A stretch of DNA of 64,000 nucleotides from Zygnema cylindricum (lineage: Eukaryota > Streptophyta > Zygnematophyceae > Zygnematales > Zygnemataceae): NCBI GenBank assembly GCA_037447655.1, contig JBBHKE010002966.1, positions 42,661 to 106,660 of the forward strand, read 5' to 3'. Each line of letters opens with the position of its first letter. The first letter of the stretch is position 1. A model generated the notes under the pieces. That model had not been told where the DNA came from. It did no database searches and saw nothing but the letters and a program-made list of their open reading frames with translations. Made by a program: the position numbers and the translations under genes. Shown piece by piece: positions 33,335 to 45,058 of the stretch.

Positions 33335-34759
33335 GTGGATTGTCCACCTAACCGAAAACCAATCGGTTGTAAATGGGTGTTCAAATTAAAACTAAACCCA
33401 GATAACACAATTGAGCGTTACAATGCCCGATTAGTGGCAAAAGGATTTACACAAAAGGAGGGAATTGACTACGAGGAAGCCTTTCTCCGGTGGTCAGATT
33501 TCCCTCCGTCCGCATACTTCTCAGCCTGGCAGCAGCAGAAGACATGGAAGTGCACCAGATGGACATCAAGACAACCTTTTTGCATGGAGAATTGGAAGAG
33601 GAGATCTTCATGCGACAACCCGAAGGGTTTTTGGAGGAAGGAGAGGAGAGTAAAATATGCCGGCTGATTAAATCTCTTTATGGTTTGAAACAGGCGCCTC
33701 GACATGGGAATAAGAAGCTTGATGAGTTTCTTACCGGTTTGGGATATATCGGGATCAGTTCAGATCACTCAATCTATGTTTTCAAAGATGAGGAAGGTTT
33801 AATATTTATTGCAATTTATGTTGATGATTTGCTTGTTTTAAGTAAATCAAAGGAAAAAATTTATAAACTGAAAACCGATCTTAAGGGGAGATTTGAAATA
33901 AAGGATATGGGGGAAGCAAAATATAATTTGGGAATTCAAGTAGAGAGAGACCGAAAAAGAAAAATTAAAAGATTGACTCAAAAAGAAGCAATAGGGAACA
34001 TGCTTGAAAAATTTCAAATAGATAAAGCTAATAGTTGTACAACTCCAATGGATTTGAAGAAGGGAAGTGAGGGGAGTGAGGAAGAAGGAGTAATAGTATT
34101 AAACGAGGAATTACACGCAAATAGTGGAAAGTCTAATCTATTTAATGAATTGTACCCGGCCGGATTTAGCTGCAGCTGTAGGAGTGCTGAGTAGAAGTCT
34201 AAATGCTCCCACTAAGAAGGATTGGGAGGCAGCTAAGTGAGTCCTTAGATACTTGGTAGGAACTAGAGATCTATGGTTGCATTTGGGTGGGGAGAATACT
34301 GACATCACTACTTGGAGTGATGCCAGTTATGGTGATGCTCCGATGAGGAGATGTACTTCTGGATATGTATTATATGTGGGTGATGGGGCTTGCTGTAGGA
34401 GTAGCAAACAGCAAAAGGTTATTGCTCAGTCCACCATGGAGGCTGAGTATATGGCATCTTGCTCTGCTCTAAAAGAATTGATGTGGGGGAAGTCTTTGCT
34501 TGGTGAGCTTGGTCAAATAAAGAGTGGTGTGCAATTTTTTTTTTGTGATAATCAGGCTGCAATCGCTATTTCTGCCAATCCTAAAAATCATTTTAAAGTC
34601 AAACACATGGATATTAGACTCGGATTTGTTAGAGAGAAAGTAGAAAACAAAATAATCAGTTTAGAGTACCGACCAGATAGTGAGATGGTAGCAGATATGA
34701 TGATCAAACCTGTGCCTTCCCCTAAGCTAATTTTTCTGCAGGGAGAAATGTGTGTCTGA
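33335..34759 (+). pseudogene. A2 reverse transcriptase and RNase H
   Basis: The RT start CKWVFKLKLNPDNTIERY (33370-33423) is followed by a frameshift near 33480. The frame at 33490-34194 carries MDIKTTFLHGELEEEIFMRQ, LIKSLYGLKQAPR and the catalytic IYVDDLLVLSKS (near 33820). After a frameshift near 34130 and a stop near 34238, RNase H is open (34253-34759): TTWSDASYGDAPMRRCTSGY, STMEAEYMASCSA, FFCDNQAAIAI and SEMVADMMIKPV. YVDD is intact, unlike element B, but the chain is broken in several places. Confidence 0.85.
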
Positions 34760-34776
34760 AATTGAAGATTGACTAG

Positions 34777-34789
34777 AAAATAAGGGGAG
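34777..34789 (+). other. A2 polypurine tract
   Basis: AAAATAAGGGGAG directly before the 3' LTR, identical to A1, A3 and C1. Confidence 0.85.
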
Positions 34790-35275
34790 AGTACAAATTG
34801 ATGGTTTGTTTAGCATTTTCTAGGTTTAAAATAAAATGCAGAAAAAAAGCCAAGGCAGTCTGCCTATAACTTCTCTCTTCAACTCCCACACTTGTTGGAT
34901 TCATTGTAAGTCAGAGATGAAGCTAGAGCCATGGCTTCCTATGCTATCTTGAGATTTACGGGTAGTAGATTTGTTGATTTTTGGTAGTAAATTAATTGAT
35001 TTACTAAAAGGAAAACTGTCGGATCTAGGATTTGATCCTGGTACCTACCGGCCGTCAAATCTGCCGGTAGCCGGTAGCTCAATCCATTTAGTCTATGAAG
35101 AGTTAGAATACATTGTGTTCGATAATTAGATAAACATTACAAAACTGAAAAATTCATTTAACTGTAACTATTCACTGAATACATAGATTTGGTTATGCAG
35201 AGGTACTGATTAAGGTATAGACCAGAAACATGTACCGCGCATTTGTTTCAATAGCGAAACGAATATCGCGCAGGA
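34790..35275 (+). repeat. A2 3' LTR, first half
   Basis: Begins with a mutated LTR start (AGTACAAATTG for TGTAGAAATTG) and runs to just past the central hairpin, where a solo LTR is inserted. Continues at 36450. Confidence 0.82.
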
Positions 35276-36449
35276 TGAAACTTTGAGACCTCCATTGGCC
35301 CTCACAGTATGCATATTTAAAAGAAGCTAATCTAGATAGTGCCGACTCCAAGTTGATATAAACCCAAATGACTGACCCCTTGACAGTTAGAAACCTAGTA
35401 TAGATTCACCCATATGATATAACACTTTCTGTGTGCTCAGTTCCACCACATAATGCAAAGTTAGAATATGAGATTTGGACACATTTACCCACTTTGACTT
35501 TCCCTTAGAAATACCGCCACACTGGCAGAAAATAACTCTGGCTGACTACACCCTTGTGTAGCTTGGACTCCCATGAGTGCGCAGCAAAAAGAATCACTGA
35601 AAATGGTCAAGTAAATTGATAGTTATGGCAGCCCAAAGTTAGCCATTTATACAATGTGCTCCCTGGGAGAGGCAGCTATCTATCCAAAAGTTTCTAAGTC
35701 CTATTCCCCCTCTAAAACTCTATCTACTGAAGTACGACACCAATCAAATTACTGTGTCGTACAGAAAAGTACAGGTGCCGATGTACTTTCTGTACGACCA
35801 TTGTAGGACATGGCCAAAATGTCGACATGTGTCAAATCAGGATTAGTTTCTATAATCTATGGAATTCTTGTAATCCAATGTTATCACGCCACGTGTCATC
35901 TGACGTGGCAAATACTGTAAAACGCCAAAAGTACCTTTTCCGTGATCGCGGCGCCTATCGCGGCCGTCCGATCAAAACCGGCTATAATCGTAGCTGCTGA
36001 AATTCGACGCGCGGTATTTGTTTCGCTATCGAAACAAGTGAGCGGTATCCGTTCTGTCCCCATACCGTACGTCGTACTAAATCAAACTGCATCTATGCAC
36101 TAAGTATCTATTCCGCATTAAACGAATTAATCTACCTGTGACGATTTAAATATTTATCAAACCCTATATATCGTAATATGTGTCCTAGACTTAAATGTTA
36201 GAGCTAACGGCTAATACAACTTGACGGACGGCAGGTACCTGGATAAATTCCTGGGTCCATCAAGTAACTTTTTGCAAATCTATCTAATCCACCCCCTGTC
36301 TTCTCCAGTGAGCTTAGGCAGCCATGGCTCTAGCTCCCTATCAAGCCTTCAGTGACTACAACAAGTGTGGGGGCTTAGAGAAGGGAGTCACGGTCAGACT
36401 GCCTTTGCTCTTTTTCTATAAAGACCTAGAAAATACTCAAATATCAACA
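35276..36449 (-). repeat. Solo LTR, F family (1,174 bp), inside the A2 LTR
   Basis: TG...CA boundaries, antisense to A2. It has no internal region, so it was left by LTR-LTR recombination. Flanks CAGGA (35271-35275) and CAAGT (36450-36454) could be a decayed 5-bp duplication. It carries the conserved stem-loop (TTGACGGAC at 36221-36229 with GTCCATCAA at 36255-36263) and the conserved ATG 20 nt from its 3' end (plus-strand CAT at 35293-35295). Confidence 0.78.
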
Positions 36450-37033
36450 CAAGTATTTATTACGGCTACGAATTAATCTGCATTTAATCGGACGGCCAGA
36501 ATGAATGCTGAGATCGCGGAGAGGATTTCAGCGGTTTTTGGTCATCGCCACATCGTATGACACGTGGCAGACTAACATTGGATCGCCGCATCTCTAAAGA
36601 TTTAGGGAGCAAATCTGGATATACCACGTGTCGACATTTAGGATATGTCGTCTAGTATCCGTATAGAAAGTGCACCGACAGCTGTACTTTTGTGTACGGA
36701 AGAGTAATATGATTGGTTGTATACATCAGTAGATAGAGTTTGTGAGAGAGATAGGACTTAGATAAATTGGTAGATAGGACCCTCTCTCCCAAAGAGTTTT
36801 CTGTACAAAAGGTCAACTTTGACCCTCCATAACTTAGTGCTCAGGGGAGCAAATTCAGAGATTCTTTTTTTGATCGACCCACGGGAGACTTGCCTTTACA
36901 AAGGTAAAGGTGGTTAGAGTTTTTGCCTTCCAAAGTGGCAGTTATTCTTGCTGTAACACGAAGGGGTTAGGGTTATCCTAGAGGCTTCTTGCAAGCTGTC
37001 TTTTTGAGGACCTATGGAGGTCTCAGAGTTTCA
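36450..37033 (+). repeat. A2 3' LTR, second half
   Basis: Sense-strand LTR sequence resuming after the solo LTR. It ends CTCAGAGTTTCA at 37033, after which the C1 LTR resumes. Confidence 0.85.
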
Positions 37034-37794
37034 CTATCCTATTAGACAAGGATCAATGATAATTGCTATAGGGCATGATAGATATATATTTATTTAGGAG
37101 TGAACGAATCCATTAAAATGAAAGTGTATACGGCATACATAGATATAGTTTTGTAAAGCACAATATTATTTCGAAATGGATACCACGCATTTTGTTTTGA
37201 CAGCAAAACAAATATTGCGCAAGTATTTATGACGGTTGAGATTGCATTTCAGTTCATATCCAACAACGCACATCATCGCCGAAATCTTAGAGCGGTCACT
37301 TTGGGGTTTTTTGACGTGGCATGATCTGGCGCCACGTGGAGAGATAACATTCCGTCGCGGGAATTTTGAGGAACGTACGGACAAGTGAAAGTGGACACAC
37401 GTCCGCTTAATAGGCTTGTCGTACATAGGCTGTACAAAAGGTACACCAGCAGTAGTACTTTTTGGTACGGCACAGTATTCTGATTGGTCCGTATTTCAGT
37501 AGATAGGAGTTATTTGAGAGAATTAGGACTTAGAAAATTTTGGTAGGCTGTCACCTCTATCTTTAAGAGTTTATACAAATTGGCATTTTTATTGCCTCAT
37601 AACTTATCGCCTCGTTGGGCGTTTTCAGAGATTCTTTTTCCTACGGACTTAGGGGAGTCAAAGCTGCACAGGGTTAGAGTCAAAATGTTTGCTTGTCTGA
37701 TTGGGTAGCAGTGGTTGCCAGTGGAAGTGGGTTAGCTAATAACTATCTAGAGGCTTCCTGTATTCTGTAGTCCAATGGAGGACACAGAATTGCA
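37034..37794 (+). repeat. C1 5' LTR, second part
   Basis: Continues the C1 LTR from 29422 and matches 43449-43554 then 44850-45491. It ends ACAGAATTGCA. The ATG at 37775-37777 lies 20 nt from the LTR end and opens the frame into gag. Confidence 0.85.
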
Positions 37795-39673
37795 GGTTAT
37801 AGGCCCACCCTCTAGGGTGCCCATCTTCAATGGATCACGATTTATCTTTTGGGAAGCCATGATGACAGGAGCTTTTCTGTGAAAAACGATACTAGGGTAT
37901 AGTTAGTGGACAAGTGAAACGTCCACCTTAGGGAACACCTCCGAGATTTGGTGGAATAAGGTTTTCTGTAGCAACATCTCCTGCAGCAGAAGAGGCAGAT
38001 GATGGGGACAGTAGTGTGTCCAAAAAGGGGAAAGAAAAGGAGACATTTCTTACTCCTATTGCTCCTATTCCCACGACAGCCGGAGCGGCGATTGTGAAGA
38101 CCGTGGAGACCGATACTCAAATGTGAGAAGACACCAACATGGCTGCCAAGAACTTTATTTTGAGACACCTCACACAAGCTTTGGAACCTCCTCACCTTCA
38201 CGTTTACAAGGCCGAGGAGTTGTGGGTGAGTTTTGTGGGGATTTATAGAGCTGGTAAGATCCAAGAGATCCAGTTGGCAGCGCAAAAGCTGGGAAATTAT
38301 ACTTACAAAGGGGGAAAGATGTTACACTAGTGTAATGATCTTTCTTGTTTGTATATGGAGATCGAGAGTGCCGGATGGAAAGGTACAATGAAGATGAAGG
38401 TTAACACTCTTATCATGAAGTTACACGACGAGTATGAGAATATAGTGTACGGAGTACAGGAAATGACTGATAGTTCATAGAAGTGGAATACAATGGTCCG
38501 CATGATACTTGTGCAAGAGAACACGATTGAAATCAAGAGAGGAGAAAAGAGCGTTAAAGCTCTAGCCGTCGGAGGGGACAGGTGTAAAGTGGACCCGAAA
38601 GAACCATACAAAGGAGAAAGAATTCAGCTTGGAGGACCAAGGCCCCCAAAGGGCCTATGTAATTTTTGCAAAAAGTCGGGACACTTTATTGCAGATTGTG
38701 TCAAGCTATCGGAGCAGAGGCTCGAAGAGAACCATGAAAGAGGTCCTTCCGGAGGAAAGAAAAAGGCACTTTTAATCACAAAGGTGACAGGAGAGACCGA
38801 GGAAGAGTCCTCTGAGGAGGATGGGGAGTTTCTTCTTGACGAGAGTCTGGAGGAGAAGGAGATCCCTCGGAGACAGAAGTGTGCCCTTTATGCAATTCGG
38901 GAAGCTCCACAAGAAGGATGGATCATCGACTCAGGTGCATCCATGCATATGTGTCGTGACAAGGACCTCTTCACTAAGCTAAGGAAAATCCCTAGGGTAG
39001 AAATAGAGTATGGGGATGGGAGAGTGGTTTCTACAGATCTAGTGGGATCAGTAGATCTAAAAGTCTTAGTAGAGGGTAAGACTTGTATACTCATATTTTT
39101 AGATGTACTCTACATTCCTCAGATGAGTAAAAATCTTGTCTCTACGTCTGTGTTAGATGACAAAGAGTTTGATACCTTCACTAGAAAGGGAGTCTTTACA
39201 GCTAAGCATGGGGATGAAGTATACTTCACGGTAGATAAGGGTATCCAAGGATGTTTAAGCTTAACCTGAGCAACGAAAAGAAGAATGCTTACTATGTTGG
39301 TGTTCCTAAATTGATGATTCGGCATAAACGATTGGGGCATGTGCATTTTGGCAAGTTGAGGGAAATGAAAAAGCTTGGGGTAGTATAAGGAATTCAGGTT
39401 GGGGATAATGAAATGATGAATGATTTTAGTGGTTGTGCTTAAGGTAAGGCTCACAAACTTCCCTTGCCCAAAGCCGTCACATTTAAAGGTGAGAAGGTAC
39501 TAGATCTAGTCCACACAGATATTTGGGGACATGCAAAAGTGCCTTCGGTTGGAGGAAAGAGGTTTATGTTGACAATAACCGATGACTGGTCTAGATACTT
39601 TAGAGTCTACTTCCTAAAAACAAAGTCTGAAACATAAACTTACTGCAAAGAATATAAAGCTAAGAGTGAGAAG
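37775..39673 (+). pseudogene. C1 gag, protease and start of integrase
   Basis: The frame opens in the LTR (MEDTELQ), crosses the primer site and gives gag N-terminal GPPSRVPIFNGSRFIFWEAM before a stop. Later gag fragments carry MAAKNFILRHLTQALEPPHL (38139 on). The frame 38493-39269 has a CCHC knuckle CNFCKKSGHFIADC (about 38663-38704), an acidic linker, the protease motif IIDSGASMHMC (near 38920) and YGDGRVVSTDLVGSVDLKVL. The pre-integrase and integrase start (39290-39660, HTDIWGHAKVPS) has stops replacing Glu and Gln. The solo LTR at 39674 then splits the integrase. Confidence 0.82.
37795..37809 (+). other. C1 primer-binding site
   Basis: GGTTATAGGCCCACC, one change from GGTTATGGGCCCACC of family A; the same complement to the initiator tRNA-Met anticodon arm, directly abutting the LTR. 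Confidence 0.8.
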
Positions 39674-40699
39674 TGAAACTCTCAGACATCCATAAGTCCT
39701 CAGAGTGGACAGCTTCCAAGAAGCCTCTAGGATAATCCTGACCCCTTTGTGTTTCAGCAAAAATAACTGCCACCCTGGCAGACAAAAACTCTGACCACCT
39801 GCACCCCTGTGAAGGCAAGACTCCCCTGAGTCGAAAGCAAAAAGAATCTCTGAATTTGCTCCCCTGAGCAGTAAGTTATGGAGGGTCAAAGTTGACCTTT
39901 TGTACAGAAGCTCTCTGGGAGAGAGGGTCCTATCACAGACTCTATCTACTGATGTACGGAACCAATCAGAATACAGTTCCGTACGCAAAAGTACAGCTGC
40001 CGATGTACTTTATGTACGGACATTGTACGACATGGCCTAAATGTCGACATATGTCATATCCGGATTCGGTGCCATAATCTCCGGAGATACCACGATCCAA
40101 TGTAATTTCGCCACGCGTCATCCGATGTGGCGATGGCCACACCCCGCCGAAATCTTCTTCCGCGATCACGGCGGTAAATCCGGCCGTCCGATTAGAATCG
40201 AATTTAATCGTAGCCGTAATAAATACATGCGCGGTATTCGTTTAACTTACGAAATAAATGCGCGGTATTGATTTCTTGCATGTACCGAATTCCGTACTTA
40301 TACATTACCGGATCTATGTATATCGTAAACAGTTACAGTTAAATGATTTAACCTACGTATTAATGTTTAAATAGTTATCAAACTATATACTACCTAATGT
40401 AATTCCTAGAGTTAACGGCTAAAGCTACCGGCTACTTCCTATCTGCCGGCCGGTAGGTACAAGGATCAATTCCTATCGCCGGCACATTCCTTTTAAATAA
40501 ATAAACCCTAACTAATATAAATTTCCCGTAAACCTCTGGATAGCCTAGGTAGCCATAGCTCTCGCTCCCTCTCCAATTTCTCAGTGACTGCGACAAGTTT
40601 GAGAGTTGGAGAGAGAAGTTAGAGGTAGACTGCCTCGGCTTCTTTCTATATTTCTATTTAGACCTAGAAAATACTAAAAATGTACCATTAATTTCTACA
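39674..40699 (-). repeat. Solo LTR, A family (1,026 bp), in C1 integrase
   Basis: TG...CA boundaries with a perfect 5-bp target duplication AGAAG (39669-39673 and 40700-40704). No internal region. Integrase coding sequence resumes on the far side (KLHGTPIKRIKSDNGG). A clean example of insertion followed by LTR-LTR recombination. Confidence 0.92.
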
Positions 40700-40704
40700 A
40701 GAAG

Positions 40705-41642
40705 TTGCATGGAACCCCCATTAAGAGGATAAAGAGTGATAATGGGGGGAATATACCTCTAACTAGTGTGAGGAATACTTGAGTGATGAGGGAGTTCAAC
40801 ACCAGAAAACCATACCATATAACCTTGAACAAAATGGGGTAGCTGAGAGGTTGAACCGAACACTAGGAGATAGTGCATGTAGTATGTTGGCCGACAAGAA
40901 AATAGGAAAGAGATTTTGGGCAGAGGCCATGACTTTTGCCAACTACATTAAGAAAAGAGTCCTTACCTCAACTGTAAAAGGAATGACACCTTTTGAGAGA
41001 TGGATGGGAAGGAAACCAGATATCTCTCACCTTAAAGTATTTGGTAGCCAAGTTTACAGTCTTGACACGGATAAGAAAAACTGGAAACTAGATGCTAAAG
41101 GAAAACCTGGATATTTTGTGGGATATGATCAGGATGTCAAAGGATATAGAGTCTATGACTTAGCAAAGAGAGATATCATTCTGGTCAAACCCCTAGTTGT
41201 TATGGATGAAGGGAAATCAATTGACCCTTTTAAATATACCAAAAAGATAAGAATCAGATTTGAGTCTGAAAATGAGGAGGACTCCATCTTTTCCGAAAAG
41301 GACATGAGTGAAACATAAATTGCAAATTTAGGGGAGATCCAAGACACAGGCAATCCACCGAAAACGTCATATATTCCTATGGACTTCGAGAAGACAGAAG
41401 AGGAGGGACCAGAATCGCCTTCCATGGATAGGGGAACCGATGAGAGAGAAAGGAGAAATCTAAGACTTCCCTCCATCCCAACCTCGGAGTTTGAGGGGGG
41501 GAGAAGGAGCAGTAAAAGGATTCAAGAAAAATAGGCGGCTCACAAGGTAACTAAGCTATCTCACCCAGATGAGCCAAAGCCATACTCGGAGGCAGTAAAC
41601 AGTCCGGAGAAAGACAGATGGATTAGAGCCATAAATGATGAG
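40705..41642 (+). pseudogene. C1 integrase, rest of core and C-terminal domain
   Basis: Resumes with TPIKRIKSDNGG, then a frame at 40779-41318 with EQNGVAERLNRTLGDSA, FWAEAMTFANYIKKRVLTS, HLKVFGSQVYSLDTDKKNW, GYFVGYDQDVKGYRVYDL and a basic IRIRFESENEE end. An early shift lies near 40755 and a stop follows at 41318. 41319-41642 is the Ser/Glu-rich linker with one TAG (after IQEK) where family A has Gln. Confidence 0.82.
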
Positions 41643-43136
41643 ATGGCCTCTATCATGGAAGCAAATACTTGGGAACTAGCGAACTGTCCTCTTGACAGAA
41701 TACTTATTTGTTGTAAATGGGTGTTTAAACTAAAACTGAACTTAGATAATACTATTGAGAGATATAAAGCTCTTTTGGGAGCAAAGAGGTTTACCCAAAA
41801 AAAAGGGATTGACTATGAGGAGACTTTTGCTCCAGTTGTTCGGTTCCCATCAGTAAGAATTCTCCTCAGTCTAGCAGCAGCGGAAGACAATAAAATTCAT
41901 CAGATGGATATTAAGACATCATTTCTCAATGGTGAGTTAGAGGAAAAAATCTTCATGCGGCAACCAAAGGGATTCGTGGAGAATGGGGAAGAGAGCAAAG
42001 TTTGCAGGCTCATAAAGTCCTTGTATGGACTTAAGCAGGCTCCCCAACAATGGAACAAGAAACTCGATGAGTTTCTCACTAGTCTGGGATATATCTGGAT
42101 CAGCTCTGACCATTCTTTCTATATGTTTGAAGATGAGAATGGTGTCATTTTTATTGCAATTTATGTGGATGATCTGCTTGTGTTGAGTAAAAGTTTGGAA
42201 AAGATTAATAGGCTTAAGAAAGATCTTACAAGCAGATTTGATATAATGGATTTAGGTGAGGCAAGATACATTTTGGGGATCCAAATGGAGAGAGATAGGG
42301 GGAAAATGATTATCAGACTTACTCAAAAAGAAGCAATAGGCAATATGTTTGAGAAATTCCAAATGGAAAAGGCTAACAGTTATATCACTCCCATGGACTC
42401 CAAAAAAGTGAGTGATGGGAGTGTAGAAGGAGGAGTGATGATCTTAGACAATCAGATGAGTCCAGACTGGAGAGATTTTATGAAGTCTATCCCTTATAGA
42501 CAGGTCGTAGGAAGTTTGATCTGTTTTATGTACTGTACGAGGTCGGACATATCGGCAGCAGTTGGAGTACTCAGTAGGTGTCTTAATGATCATAGGAAGA
42601 GAGACAGGGAGGCATCAAAGAGAGTCATGAGATATTTGGTGGGAACCAGAGAGTTATGGTTTCATTTGGCAGGGGAGGACACTGACATCACTACTTGGAG
42701 TGATGCAAGTTATGGGGACGCACCTATGAGAAGATGCACTTTTGGGTATGTGTTGTTTGTGGGGGAAGGTGCTTGTTGTTGGAGTAGTAAGCAACAAAAG
42801 GTGGTGGCTCAGTCTACTATGGAGGTTGAGTACATGGCCTCTTGTTCTGCTGTGAAAGAATTGATGTGGGTCAAGTACTTCTTGCAAGAAGTAGGGTATA
42901 TGAAAGAGGGAGTGCATGAAGTGTTTTGTGATAATCAAGCTGCCATTGGAATTGCAGCTAATCCAAAACATCATTTCAAAGCTAAGCATATGGACATCAG
43001 ATTGAGTTTTTTGAGAGAAAAAGTTGAGAATTAGATTGTGAATCTTGTATATAAACGTGATGAGGAAATGGTGGCTAATATGATGACAAAACCAGTGCCC
43101 TCTCCTAAATTAAAATATTACAGATAAAAATAGGGA
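41643..43136 (+). pseudogene. C1 reverse transcriptase and RNase H, long open frame
   Basis: A continuous 463-codon frame to 43034, the longest RT-RNase H frame in the window. It carries CKWVFKLKLNLDNTIERY, ETFAPVVRFPSVRILLSLAA, MDIKTSFLNGELEEKIFMRQ, KSLYGLKQAPQQWNKKL and the catalytic IYVDDLLVLSKS (near 42165). RNase H has TTWSDASYGDAPMRRC, STMEVEYMASCSAVKEL (EAEYMA is usual), VFCDNQAAIGI and KAKHMDIRLSFLREKVEN. A TAG at 43032-43034 cuts off the last about 35 residues (EMVANMMTKPVPS remains readable). RT domains look functional on their own; the polyprotein does not. Confidence 0.88.
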
Positions 43137-43162
43137 CTAAAACTGAAGTTAAATTAGACTAG

Positions 43163-43175
43163 AAAATAAGGGGAG
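43163..43175 (+). other. C1 polypurine tract
   Basis: AAAATAAGGGGAG abutting the 3' LTR, shared with family A although the LTRs have diverged. Confidence 0.85.
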
Positions 43176-43554
43176 TGTTGAATTTAATAGATTTCTAGAG
43201 TATTTTCAAGGTATAAATATGTTAGTATAAAAGGAAAAAAAAGGACAAACAGCCTGCCTCCACCTCGTCTCTCAAACCCCTATACTTGTTGTAGTCACTG
43301 AAGGATAGAGAGGGTGGTTGAACCATGACTGCCAGAGTTCAACAGGCATGTATTTTTAGTAGGTTACTAAAAAGAGATCTGAGGGACCCAAGACTTGATC
43401 CTAGTACCTACCGTCCGTAAGGTTGGCCAGTAGCTGTCAGCCTTATCCTATTAGACAAGGATCAATGGTAAATGCTATAGGGTATGATAGATATATATTT
43501 ATTTAGGAGTGAACGAATCTATTTAACTGAAACTGTATACGGCATGCATAGATA
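43176..43554 (+). repeat. C1 3' LTR, first part
   Basis: TGTTGAATTTAATAG start, matching 29151-29422 then 37034 on. It stops at 43554 where an antisense A-family LTR start appears. Confidence 0.85.
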
Positions 43555-43728
43555 TGAAACTCTGAGACCTCCATAAGTCCTCAGAGTGGACAGCTTCCAA
43601 GAAGCCTCTTGGATAATCCTGACCCCTTTGTTTTTCAGCAAAAACAACTGCCACCCTGGGAGACAAAAACCTGACCACCTGCACCCTTGTAAGGGGAAGA
43701 CTCCCTTGAGTCGATAGCAAAAAGAATG
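43555..43728 (-). repeat. A-family LTR fragment, antisense
   Basis: Begins precisely with the LTR terminus TGAAACTCTGAGACC and follows family A to GCAAAAAGAAT, then turns into unrelated sequence. Confidence 0.8.
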
Positions 43729-44265
43729 TGCACACCTGTAAATCCGGTACAACATGTTACAGGCATGTATTTCATGTAGCCGTTAACATGAAAAAGCATG
43801 CCTTGACATTGGACTAACCAAGGCATGTAGTCATCTATCTCAGACACTCTCTCTATCCTGAATCTTTTTAATCTTCTATCCTGGGAGAGAGGGTCTTTCG
43901 AAGACATGTTTTCCAGTTGAAACTGGGAGGTATTGAATGACGAGTCCCCTCGTTTAAGTTTCTAAGAAAAACGATAGCTGAGTTCCCTCAGAAGNNNNNN
44001 NNNNAGTTTTATCATAGCATGAAACATGAAAATGTTTTGACGTAGAAACATACGGCATATATTTAGGTCAATTTACTTAAGCAAATAAGGATTTATTTAT
44101 ATATAGATAGTATGGGATATCGTAAATCGTAACCAGGAACAGATTATCCTATTTCGACTGTCAAAGGCCGATTAGAATGCCTGCTGTCCATGGTCCTAGT
44201 TCAGCACCCAGGAAGTCTATTGAGAAATCATTGGATGACTTTATTGACGGACAATTTGATTCCGT
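43729..44265. other. Unassigned sequence with a 10-N gap (43995-44004)
   Basis: Not recognisably LTR. It contains GAGAGAGGGTC motifs like those in LTR 3' halves, and after the gap a short open stretch from 44177 (MPAVHGPSSAPRKSIEK...FDSVGTKLVG) that looks coding-like but which I do not recognise. The gap makes the local order uncertain. Confidence 0.4.
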
Positions 44266-44827
44266 CGGTACCAAGTTGGTGGGAATATGTTTGTATAAAA
44301 GGAAAAGAAAAGTACGGACAGCCTGCCTCCCCCTCCTCTCTCTAGCCCCCATACTTGTTGTAGTCACTGAAGGATAGAGAGGGTGGTTGAACCATGGCTG
44401 CCTTAGTTTAACAGGCAGTTATTTCAGTAGGTTACTAAAGAGTTATCTGAAGGACCCACGACTTGATCCTGGTACCTGTCGTCCGTAAGATTAGCCGGAA
44501 ACTGTCAGCTTTATCCTATTAGACAAGGACCAATGCTAAATGCTATAGGGTATGATAGATATATATTTATTTAGGAATAAACGAATTCATTTAACTGGAT
44601 TTATATACGGCATACAAAGATGCAGTTTTGTAAAAGTACAAAGTACGATACTATTTTGAAACAGATACCACTCAAGTATTTATTACGGCTAAGATTGCGT
44701 TTTGGTTCATATCCGACGGCGCATATCATCGTCGGGATCCCGAAATGGTCACTTTGGCGTTTAGTGACGTAGCATGACCTGGCGCCACGTGGAGAGATAC
44801 ATTTGGTCGTGGGAATTCATAGAAGCG
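44266..44827 (+). repeat. C-family LTR fragment, truncated at its start
   Basis: From GGTGGGAATATGTTTGTATA on it matches 43200-43530 and beyond, a second partial C-type LTR next to the C1 3' LTR. Its last 235 bases are the first unit of the tandem pair at 44593-45058. Confidence 0.65.
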
Positions 44828-45058
44828 AACTGTATACGGCATGCATAGATACAGTTTTGTAAAAGTACAAAGTACTATACTATTTTGAAACGGATACCAC
44901 GCAAGTATTTATCACGGCTAAGATTACGTTTTGGTTCCTATCTGACGGCGCACATCATCGCCGGGATCCCGGAATAGTCACTTTGGCGTTTAGTGACATG
45001 GCATGACCTGGCGCCACGTGGAGAGATAACATTTGGTCGCGGGAATTCATAGGAACAA
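44593..45058 (+). repeat. Tandem pair of about 235 bp within C-type LTR sequence
   Basis: 44593-44827 and 44828-45058 are aligned copies (TATACGGCAT... to GGGAATTCATAG). They either represent a local duplication or the junction of two different C-type LTRs. Confidence 0.75.

Larger units (their letters stand above)
29423..37033 (+). mobile_element. Ty1/copia retrotransposon A2, nested in the C1 LTR
   Basis: A-family element inserted in the C1 5' LTR. Target duplication CTTAT (29418-29422) with a one-base-shorter partner CTAT (37034-37037). The 5' side is rearranged: half an LTR, then part of an antisense LTR, joined directly to the middle of gag, with primer site and gag start lost. The 3' LTR is whole but split by a solo LTR. 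The polyprotein has several stops and frameshifts. Confidence 0.82.
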
